Source: Opitutia bacterium (GTDB lineage Bacteria > Verrucomicrobiota > Verrucomicrobiia > Opitutales > JANYDI01). From it: a stretch of DNA of 6,206 nucleotides. Positions 1 through 4,997 of the stretch are shown in pieces. The stretch covers positions 1-6,206 of the forward strand of contig JANYDI010000171.1 of assembly GCA_025363695.1 (NCBI GenBank), in the 5' to 3' direction. The stretch's first letter is position 1, and every line of letters begins with the position of its first letter. The position numbers and the translations under genes were made by a program. Under the pieces are notes generated by a model, which saw nothing but the letters and a program-made list of their open reading frames with translations, had not been told where the DNA came from and made no database searches.

Positions 1-168
1 CGTTCGTACTTACACTTTGCAATGTATTGAGTGGGAGCGTACCCAGTTCGCTTCGGTCTTTTTGACCAATCAGTTAAATCGGTATCACTCCTACTCTTTC
101 ACCCTTGCCTATCTTTCAGGATTTTTCAAGATACAATCAGGGTGTATTTTCCGGAACGGCTTTGAGCC
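1..168. other. Left-edge region with no supported gene
   Basis: No convincing coding signal is visible here. A plus-strand frame is open from the left edge to a TAG at 215-217, but its product resembles no family I know and it runs into the inverted repeat that follows. A minus-strand frame is open over about 1-100 but has no ATG, GTG or TTG start before its upstream stop. A small hairpin with a CGGCT stem (157-161), TTG loop and AGCCG (165-169), followed by TTTT at 171-174, could be a weak rho-independent terminator for a plus-strand transcript entering from the left. It overlaps the arm of the next repeat, so this is only a suggestion. Confidence 0.4.
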
Positions 169-280
169 GGTTTTAGGGGAGGCATTGGGGGTTCGGACAA
201 GGAAGGGAAGTGCGTAGCGCACTACGGTGCGTGAGTCACTTTCATGACGCCGTCCCAAACCCCAATGCCCCCCTAAAACC
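169..280. repeat. 112-bp imperfect inverted repeat, MITE/REP-like
   Basis: The left arm, starting GGTTTTAGGGG at 169, pairs with the right arm ending CCCCTAAAACC at 280. About 26 of 30 positions pair, with one bulged A and two mismatches. The interior carries a second perfect hairpin, AGTGCG-TAG-CGCACT at 209-223. The right arm ends 3 bp before the H1 hairpin at 284, so this element sits where the AT-rich H2 hairpin sits in the other copies (3334, 3755, 5913), although its sequence is unrelated. No transposase or conserved protein is encoded. A non-autonomous mobile element or a structured 3' region are both possible. Confidence 0.7.
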
Positions 281-283
281 ATC

Positions 284-307
284 CTAAGGGGTGCAAGCGC
301 CCCCTGG
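284..307. repeat. H1 hairpin, copy 1, just 3' of batC
   Basis: This 24-bp hairpin has a GGGG..CCCC core, a two-base AA loop and one A-C mismatch. It is a diverged copy of the hairpins at 3302, 3816 and 5878. It lies 3 bp beyond the batC stop codon (311-313), so it may end transcription or stabilise the 3' end of the bat mRNA. No T-run follows it on the minus strand (the next bases are AGGATGG), so it is not a classical intrinsic terminator. Confidence 0.7.
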
Positions 308-310
308 CTA

Positions 311-1192
311 CTACCAACTTTTTTCCAAGAACATCGTGTCCTCCCGTTTCTGATTTTCTGGAAACACTAAAGGCAACTGCTTTTCGCCCTTGGCTCCGGC
401 GTCTAGGATGCGCGCTGCTTCCTGCAAGGACAAGCTCCCAGGCTTCGGCTCAGGGGCTTCCTGGTCTTTTGGAGACTCCTTGGGTTCAGGATTTTCCTTA
501 GACGGCTCAGGCTCCTTAGGTTCAGGGTTTTCTTTTGGCTGCTGTGGCTTTTTGTCCTTATCTTGTTGCGGGTCTTGCCCTTTTGAAGGCTCGTCCTTCT
601 TATCCTGACCCTTCTTATCTTCGTTTTTGTCCCCTGGGTCGTCCTTCTTGTCCTTGGAGTTGTCTTGCTTGTCTTGATCCTTATCTTCCGGATTGTCCTT
701 CTTTTCTTCTTGTTCCTTTTCTTGCTCTTTTTCTTTTTGCTCTTGCTCTAAATTATCGAGTTTCTTTTGCACAAAGTCACGATTAAACTGAGCATCCTCA
801 CCCTTGGGGTCCAGCGCCAGGGAGGACTCGTAGGCGCTGAGGGCGTGCTTCCAATGGGCAATCGTAGCCGTGGGGTCCTTGGCCTGTAGGGCCTCCCCGA
901 GGCGATACTGCGTGTTGCCGGTATTATAATAAATCTTTTGCTGTAAGGCCGGCTCAGCCTGGGGAAGCGCCAGGTTCAGCTGCTCCAAAGCCTTTTGCCA
1001 GTTGTTTTGCTTGTACAGGGAAGTCCCTAGGTTGTAATGCTGCACGCAGGAGGGTTTTTTGTCGGCGTAAATCTGAACCGCCCGAGGGTAATCCCCTTGG
1101 TCGAAGGCCGATTTACCCTTGTCGAGAAAAGCAAAGGGCTGCCCGAAGGCCACCCAGGGGAAACACAGTAATAGAAAAAAATTCTTGAGCAT
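311..1192 (-). CDS. batC: BatC-like exported TPR protein with charged linker
   Basis: The product is 293 aa. Residues 1-17 look like a type I signal peptide (hydrophobic LLLCFPWVAFG, likely cleavage after AFG), so the protein is probably exported or facing the periplasm. Residues 20-140 contain TPR-type helices (FDQGDYPRAVQIY, YNLGTSLYKQNNWQKALEQL, AYESSLALDP). Residues 148-251 are a low-complexity Lys/Glu/Asp/Gln/Pro linker with a repeated ENPEPKE. The C-terminus keeps the short conserved helix LQEAARILDAGAKGEKQLPL and a terminal KSW, matching the ending with a final tryptophan in TPR proteins of Bat operons. It is the last gene of the operon, 5 bp after batB. The ATG at 1192 is chosen because AAGG/GGTAGG lies upstream and the signal peptide starts there; longer in-frame starts run into batB. 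TPRs are thought to mediate assembly with the VWA partners. Confidence 0.85.
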   Translation of the reverse strand: MLKNFFLLLCFPWVAFGQPFAFLDKGKSAFDQGDYPRAVQIYADKKPSCVQHYNLGTSLYKQNNWQKALEQLNLALPQAEPALQQKIYYNTGNTQYRLGEALQAKDPTATIAHWKHALSAYESSLALDPKGEDAQFNRDFVQKKLDNLEQEQKEKEQEKEQEEKKDNPEDKDQDKQDNSKDKKDDPGDKNEDKKGQDKKDEPSKGQDPQQDKDKKPQQPKENPEPKEPEPSKENPEPKESPKDQEAPEPKPGSLSLQEAARILDAGAKGEKQLPLVFPENQKREDTMFLEKSW

Positions 1193-1197
1193 GATGC

Positions 1198-2199
1198 CTA
1201 CCTTTTTCGGCGTGTGGTTATCAATGATTGGGCGAGCAAGAGCCCCAGGGCTGCCCAAAGAAAGTACTCAAAACGCTCAATGGGGATACGCAGCATCTGC
1301 CCCTGGCGTTCACGCTTAGGAATGCTCCCAAGGCCCTCCTGATAGACACGGTCTAGCCCCTCCCCTAAGGCGCCTAAAGGCGTATAAAACCCACCTGTAG
1401 CTGCGGCGATGCGTTCTAAAGTTGTAGGATCTAAGCGGGTTTGCACGGGTTTTCCCGAAGCATCACGCAGGTAATCCGGCTTGCCTTGGGCATCGCGGAT
1501 GGGAATGAGCTCCCCCGTTGGCGTGCCTACGCCTACGGTATAGATCACTAAACCTTCCTCGGCAGCCTTACTTGCTGCGATAAATCCTTTTTCCTCCAAA
1601 TCCTCTCCATCGGTAATTAACACGAGGCGTTTAAAGTTTTCCTCCTGATGCAGCAACGATTGCGCCTCCTGGATAGCGATCGCTAAATCTGTCCCCTGAG
1701 CCTCGATGAGGTCCACATCCACGCTTTCAAGTGACTGCCTAAACGCCTCATAATCGGCCGTCAAAGGACAGGTCAAAAAGGCTTGGCCGGCAAAAATAAT
1801 CAAGCCCACAGGGTCGCCCTCTAGTTTTTTGACAAAATCCCAAATCGCTAGCTTCGCCCGTTGTAGGCGGTCGGGCTTGATGTCCTGCGCAAGCATGCTT
1901 TTGGAGACGTCTAAGGCCATCAGGACATCCACCCCCTTGGTTTTGGTCTCGGACAACACATGACCCCATTGCGGCCGGGCCAAAGCCACAAAAAGCAACA
2001 CGATGGCCAGGGCCGGCAAGGCCCATTGCACCCATAAGCGCAAGGGCGAAAAGGAGGCCATCAGCCCTTTAAGAAGCGCTGCTGAGGCAAACTGCTGTAA
2101 AAGCAGCTTGCGGCGCCTCCAGCTCCACAGGTACAGGATGCCTAGCCCCAAGGCCACGCCCAGGGCCACCCACAGAAAACTTTTATGCTCACACCTCAT
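1198..2199 (-). CDS. batB: BatB-like membrane-anchored VWA-domain protein
   Basis: The product is 333 aa. Membrane segments lie near residues 9-26, 58-74 and 311-327. Between the second and third is a von Willebrand A domain starting at about residue 90. The MIDAS metal site is complete: DVSKS (D97, S99, S101), T170 in the GTD motif, and D197 in ITDGED. The arrangement of two N-terminal helices, VWA domain and one C-terminal helix is the usual BatA/BatB form, with the VWA domain probably in the periplasm. The ATG start overlaps the batA stop in ATGA (2196-2199), and no Shine-Dalgarno motif is visible, so translation is probably coupled to batA. Bat proteins were first linked to aerotolerance in Bacteroides, but their molecular role is still uncertain. 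The VWA domain probably binds protein partners through a divalent metal. Confidence 0.9.
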   Translation of the reverse strand: MRCEHKSFLWVALGVALGLGILYLWSWRRRKLLLQQFASAALLKGLMASFSPLRLWVQWALPALAIVLLFVALARPQWGHVLSETKTKGVDVLMALDVSKSMLAQDIKPDRLQRAKLAIWDFVKKLEGDPVGLIIFAGQAFLTCPLTADYEAFRQSLESVDVDLIEAQGTDLAIAIQEAQSLLHQEENFKRLVLITDGEDLEEKGFIAASKAAEEGLVIYTVGVGTPTGELIPIRDAQGKPDYLRDASGKPVQTRLDPTTLERIAAATGGFYTPLGALGEGLDRVYQEGLGSIPKRERQGQMLRIPIERFEYFLWAALGLLLAQSLITTRRKR

Positions 2200-3215
2200 G
2201 GTAAACGACGATAACGGGTATGCGTTAACAGCACTTCAAGCAGCAACAAAGCCACCGCCAGCCCAACAGGCCAATAAAACCACTCATGCACGGGGCCTGA
2301 ATAATACACGCGCGCCTCTGTTTTTTCTAGCTCATCAATGCGCTTATAGATCTTTTTCAGGCTCGCCGTATCGGTCGCCCTAAAGAACACCCCGCCTGTT
2401 TTTTCAGCAATTTCCTTTAGGGAGCTTTCATCCGAACTCATATAAGCTTTTTCAAATACCAAAGCGCCCGAAGCATCGCGTAAAAAATTCCCTGCTGGGT
2501 CCACAATCGGCACCGGAACCAAGCCATCCGTCCCGGCAAAAATCGTATAAATCTTGATGCCATAAGCCGCCGCGGCCTCAGCAGCCATAATCGGGCTCAC
2601 TTTGCCACTATTGCTTTGACCATCGGTAAGCAAAATCAGCACCTTGCTTTTGGAGGTGATGGTCCGCAAGCGATTCGCCGCCATCGCAATCGCTGAGCCA
2701 ATCGCCGTTCCCGAAGGATCTACCAGGCCCACACGCAAACGTTCCAAATTCTGCTGCAACCAATGGTGGTTGAGCGTCGGCGGACTCACCAAATACGGCT
2801 GCACCGCAAAGGCCACAAAGCCCATGCGGTCGCTAGGACGGTTTTCAATAAAAGTACCCAAGACACGCTTGACAACATCCAAGCGGCTCGCAGGGCGATT
2901 GTCCAAGGTGAAATCATGCGCCAACATAGACCCCGAAACATCCACCGCCAAGACCATGTCTATCCCACTGGCCTGCACCTGACGCCTCCGACCATCCTGT
3001 TGCGGACGGCACAACCCCAAGCTCAAGCCCAAAAACGCCAGTAAACGCAGCAGCACCAGGAACTTTTGAGCACCTGCTCCACCCAAACCCTGCAGTAACC
3101 CTGAGGCCGGAAACTTCAACGCCGCCGGCGGCGGCCTAAACCTACGCAAAAGCAGCCCCAAGGGTATCAACGTCAAAAGCCAAAAATACTCCGGATTGCG
3201 AAATGCTAACTCCAT
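2196..3215 (-). CDS. batA: BatA-like membrane-anchored VWA-domain protein
   Basis: The product is 339 aa. The N-terminus FRNPEYFWLLTLIPLGLLL is the typical BatA opening, followed by a second helix near 51-68. The VWA domain runs from about 83 to 290, with an intact MIDAS: DVSGS (D92, S94, S96), T170 in SGTAIGSAIA, and D198 in LLTDGQ. A C-terminal helix lies near 313-330, followed by a basic tail. DRMGFVAF and VSPPTLNHHW are characteristic of the family. The ATG at 3215 gives the normal family N-terminus; a longer frame begins with a TTG at 3305 inside the H1 hairpin and adds 30 unrelated residues. Only a weak GAG lies about 13 nt upstream of the ATG. This is the first gene of the batA-batB-batC operon. 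MoxR and DUF58 genes, which usually come just before it, are replaced here by the palindrome block. Confidence 0.9.
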   Translation of the reverse strand: MELAFRNPEYFWLLTLIPLGLLLRRFRPPPAALKFPASGLLQGLGGAGAQKFLVLLRLLAFLGLSLGLCRPQQDGRRRQVQASGIDMVLAVDVSGSMLAHDFTLDNRPASRLDVVKRVLGTFIENRPSDRMGFVAFAVQPYLVSPPTLNHHWLQQNLERLRVGLVDPSGTAIGSAIAMAANRLRTITSKSKVLILLTDGQSNSGKVSPIMAAEAAAAYGIKIYTIFAGTDGLVPVPIVDPAGNFLRDASGALVFEKAYMSSDESSLKEIAEKTGGVFFRATDTASLKKIYKRIDELEKTEARVYYSGPVHEWFYWPVGLAVALLLLEVLLTHTRYRRLP

Positions 3216-3301
3216 AGCTGATTGAATCTCGGGTTTTAGGCTTATCGGGAATGGGGAAAAAATCAAGTAGAAAATTCGAAAAGTGGAGAAAAGGTAAAGG
3301 G

Positions 3302-3325
3302 CCAAGGGGCGCTTGCGCCCCTTGG
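3302..3325. repeat. H1 hairpin, copy 2, upstream of batA
   Basis: This is a perfect 24-bp palindrome with a two-base loop: CCAAGGGGCGC-TT-GCGCCCCTTGG. It lies 86 bp upstream of the batA ATG and forms the batA-side edge of the nested array. The outermost pairs are CC/GG here but CT/AG in the copies at 3816 and 5878, which keeps the pairing. Confidence 0.85.
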
Positions 3326-3333
3326 ATCCCCTA

Positions 3334-3383
3334 CAGGTAGCGATTTATTAAAATACTACGTATTTATAATAAATCGCTACCTG
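3334..3383. repeat. H2 AT-rich hairpin, copy A
   Basis: A 17-bp outer stem (CAGGTAGCGATTTATTA with its complement) continues into a 6-bp inner stem (AAATAC/GTATTT) with a TAC loop and a single bulged A on the 3' side. It is separated from H1 by a short linker in GGATCCCCT. The same design, with different bases, recurs at 3755-3805 and 5913-5958. Confidence 0.85.
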
Positions 3384-3409
3384 GGTAGGTAGATACAAGG
3401 CGCCCTCCT

Positions 3410-3424
3410 GATCGCTTCGCGATC
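3410..3424. repeat. GATCGC hairpin, left member of a pair
   Basis: A perfect hairpin, GATCGC-TTC-GCGATC. Its partner with the same core lies at 3712-3730, where the stem is extended to 8 bp (TCGATCGC-TTC-GCGATCGA). The pair is placed symmetrically in the nested array and is followed inward by AAACAATT on the left, matched by AATTGTTC on the right. It is absent from the partial copy at the right end of the window. Confidence 0.75.
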
Positions 3425-3489
3425 GAAGTAAACAATTCTAAGTTCGTTATCAAACCACACTATGGGAGGCCTGAAGGGCCGGCATATAC

Positions 3490-3637
3490 GTAGCCCAGGG
3501 CGTAAGCCCTGGGTCCAGAATCAAAAACAAACCGGAGCCCTGTAAGGGCGGCACTAAAAATTTGAATACGAGTGTCGCCCCTGTAGGGCTCAAAATCTTT
3601 TTTCACCCGTAAACCCAGGGCTTACGCCCTGGGCTGA
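3490..3637. repeat. BIME-like core with inverted REP-like hairpins, copy 1
   Basis: GTAG at 3490-3493 stands directly before the hairpin CCCAGGGC-GTAA-GCCCTGGG (3494-3513). The inverted partner is at 3614-3633. Between them, GGAG precedes GCCCT-GTA-AGGGC (3537-3549), with its inverted partner GCCC-CTGTA-GGGC at 3577-3589. A GTAG or GGAG tetranucleotide at the foot of a short hairpin is the known signature of REP sequences mobilised by RAYT (TnpA-REP) Y1 transposases, and inverted REP pairs are called BIMEs. Assignment to that class is inferred from structure; no RAYT gene is in the window. Confidence 0.65.
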
Positions 3638-3711
3638 CAAGCATTCGCCCCTGCAGGGCTCTTATTTTGTGGTTTTAAGCTTAGTTAATTGTTCACACGC
3701 CTTACTTAAAT

Positions 3712-3730
3712 TCGATCGCTTCGCGATCGA
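3712..3730. repeat. GATCGC hairpin, right member of a pair
   Basis: A perfect 8-bp stem (TCGATCGC with GCGATCGA) closed by a TTC loop. It mirrors the hairpin at 3410-3424 across the centre of the array. The two share the same loop sequence in the same orientation, which suggests duplication of a hairpin element. Confidence 0.75.
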
Positions 3731-3754
3731 GAGGAAGGCCTTAGTATAGCCTCC

Positions 3755-3805
3755 CCGATAGCGATTTACTTAAAATGCGCCAGCATTTTAATAAATCGCT
3801 ATCGG
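3755..3805. repeat. H2 AT-rich hairpin, copy B (inverted)
   Basis: A 14-bp outer stem (CCGATAGCGATTTA with its complement), then an asymmetric internal loop (CT opposite A), then an 8-bp inner stem (TAAAATGC/GCATTTTA) and a GCCA loop. The outer base pairs differ from copy A (CCGATAG/CTATCGG against CAGGTAG/CTACCTG), yet both remain paired. It lies in inverted orientation relative to copy A. Confidence 0.85.
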
Positions 3806-3815
3806 AAAGGGGATC

Positions 3816-3839
3816 CTAAGGGGCGCAAGCGCCCCTTAG
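3816..3839. repeat. H1 hairpin, copy 3, just 3' of the hybrid kinase
   Basis: A perfect palindrome, CTAAGGGGCGC-AA-GCGCCCCTTAG, beginning 3 bp after the kinase stop codon (TAA at 3843-3845) and read in the gene's direction. It could terminate transcription or protect the mRNA 3' end. The bases that follow are GATCCCCTTTCC, without a T-run. Confidence 0.85.
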
Positions 3840-3842
3840 CCC

Positions 3843-4949
3843 TTAGCCTATGCACGCCAACGCCGCCTCCAGCGCCTTGAGATTATACGGCTTCATGAGC
3901 ACGCCGGAAAACCCATACTGCTGGCAGTTCTTGACAATGGGGTCCTCGCTGTAGCCGCTGGAGACGAGGGCGAGTACCTTGGGGTCTAGGAGGCGCAGGT
4001 CTTCAATGATCTCGCGGCCGCCCTTGCCGCCGGGGATGGCCAGGTCTAAAATAACGGCATCAAAGGGATGGCCGGCGTCCATGGCTTGCTTGTAGGTTTG
4101 GAGCGCCGTAGCGCCATCTTTGACCAATACAACGCTGTGGCCCAGGTGTTGCAGCATTTCAGCGGCAATTTGCTGGATGGTAGGCTCGTCATCCAGCAAA
4201 AGCAAGCGGGCTGCAGCCTTTTTTAAAAGGGGAGCTTCGCTTGTTACGGGGCACAGAGCCATCTCCTTGATGGGCAAACAAAAGGTAAAGGTCGTCCCTT
4301 GCCCCAGGGTGGAAGCCACGCTGATCGTGCCTCCATGGTCTTCAACAATGGCCTTTACGGAGGCCAGCCCCAGCCCGTTGCCGCTGCTTTTGGTGGTAAA
4401 ATAGGGAACAAAGAGTTTTTGGAGGTGTTCGGGGTCTACGCCTGTGCCGTGGTCCTGGACTTCGATTTGCAAAAGGGCTTCGGGCTTGAGGGCCTTGGCG
4501 CGGACAACAATGGGGCCGCCTTGGGGAGAGGCCTGGTTCGCATTGATCAGTAAATTATTGATTACCTGCGTCATCTGGACCGGATTCACGGCCACCCAGG
4601 GTAAGTCCGGCTCCAATTCCATGACAAAGGGACAACGTGCGCCGCGTTGCAGCAAAGCGACCGATTCCCGCAACAACCCGGCCATGTCCGTAAACTCACG
4701 CGCGACGCTGTCTTGCTTGGCAAAAAGCAAAAGGTGCTTTACCATCGCCTGAGCGCGCACGGACGCCTTGTGGACCACTTCCAGCATGCTGTGGAGCTTG
4801 GAGTCTGCAGGCAACTGCGCCAAAGCCAAGGATAAATTCCCCATCATGGCCGTAAGTAAATTGTTGAAATCATGGGCAAAAGCAGCACACTTAAGCTGTA
4901 ATTGATCCACCCGCTGGGCATCGCTTAGTTCATTTGAAGTTGAAATCAT
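3843..4949 (-). CDS. Soluble hybrid histidine kinase with C-terminal receiver
   Basis: The product is 368 aa, with no signal peptide, membrane helix or recognisable sensor domain. The dimerisation/phosphoacceptor helix starts almost at once: AHDFNNLL, with H26 as the expected phosphorylation site (NtrB-like HDFNN class). The ATPase domain shows the N box NNLLINANQA (131-140), G1 DHGTG (166-170), F box LFVPYFTTK (179-187) and G2 GNGLGLASVKAIVEDHGG (190-207). A receiver domain follows, from about 248 to 368, with acidic pair D253/D254, phosphoacceptor D302 (VILDLAI), S331 and K353 (LMKPY). All catalytic residues look intact. The ATG at 4949 is chosen because longer starts (ATG 5003, GTG 5012) would overlap the divergent gene and add unrelated residues. 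The input signal and output partner are not evident; it may receive its signal through another protein. Confidence 0.88.
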   Translation of the reverse strand: MISTSNELSDAQRVDQLQLKCAAFAHDFNNLLTAMMGNLSLALAQLPADSKLHSMLEVVHKASVRAQAMVKHLLLFAKQDSVAREFTDMAGLLRESVALLQRGARCPFVMELEPDLPWVAVNPVQMTQVINNLLINANQASPQGGPIVVRAKALKPEALLQIEVQDHGTGVDPEHLQKLFVPYFTTKSSGNGLGLASVKAIVEDHGGTISVASTLGQGTTFTFCLPIKEMALCPVTSEAPLLKKAAARLLLLDDEPTIQQIAAEMLQHLGHSVVLVKDGATALQTYKQAMDAGHPFDAVILDLAIPGGKGGREIIEDLRLLDPKVLALVSSGYSEDPIVKNCQQYGFSGVLMKPYNLKALEAALACIG

Positions 4950-4997
4950 AGGGTGCCGCTTTTCGTAACAAGAAATTTCTATAAAGTCACTACAAAA
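4950..4997. promoter_or_regulatory. Divergent promoter region with a 10-bp palindrome
   Basis: Only 48 bp separate the two divergent ATG codons, so both promoters must lie here or within the coding ends. A perfect palindrome, AGAAATTTCT (4971-4980), lies near the midpoint and is a candidate operator. TATAAA at 4980-4985 could be a -10 box for the plus-strand gene, which would place transcription start almost at its ATG; TATAGA on the opposite strand could serve the kinase. No good -35 boxes and no Shine-Dalgarno motif are seen on either side. Confidence 0.35.

Larger units (their letters stand above)
3302..3839. repeat. Nested palindrome array filling the batA/kinase intergenic region
   Basis: This stretch of about 540 bp is close to one large imperfect palindrome centred near 3570. 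Its matching outside-in layers are: H1 hairpins (3302-3325 and 3816-3839); H2 hairpins (3334-3383 and 3755-3805); GATCGC-TTC-GCGATC hairpins (3410-3424 and 3714-3728); an AAACAATT/AATTGTTC pair; an AAACCACA/TGTGGTTT pair; GGCC or GCCCT hairpins (3468-3480 and 3647-3659); and CCCAGGGC hairpins (3494-3513 and 3614-3633). The innermost pair is GCCCT hairpins (3537-3549 and 3577-3589). No open frame in it looks like a gene. It is probably a composite of REP/BIME-like or MITE-like elements that grew by insertion into one another. Confidence 0.85.

Noticed and set aside
17..217. Plus-strand open frame at the left edge (66 aa from TTG)
   Set aside because: No recognisable family, weak start, and it ends inside the loop of the inverted repeat at 169-280. 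It could be the end of a gene entering from the left, but nothing supports this.
390..786. Plus-strand open frames across the charged linker of batC
   Set aside because: They are Ser/Gly- or Leu/Pro-rich shadows of the low-complexity coding strand, with no independent coding signal.
1193..1258. Longer batC frame starting at 1258
   Set aside because: It would overlap batB by about 60 bp and bury the signal peptide; the ATG at 1192 has a usable ribosome site.
3216..3305. Longer batA frame starting at TTG 3305
   Set aside because: The TTG lies inside the H1 palindrome, the extra 30 residues do not look like a BatA N-terminus, and the ATG at 3215 gives the expected opening FRNPEYFWLL.
3302..3839. 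CRISPR array
   Set aside because: Repeats are inverted, of several kinds, not regularly spaced, and no cas gene is present.
3302..3839. An insertion sequence with terminal inverted repeats
   Set aside because: The block has inverted ends but no transposase frame and no visible target-site duplication at 3301/3840; a non-autonomous or composite palindromic element fits better.
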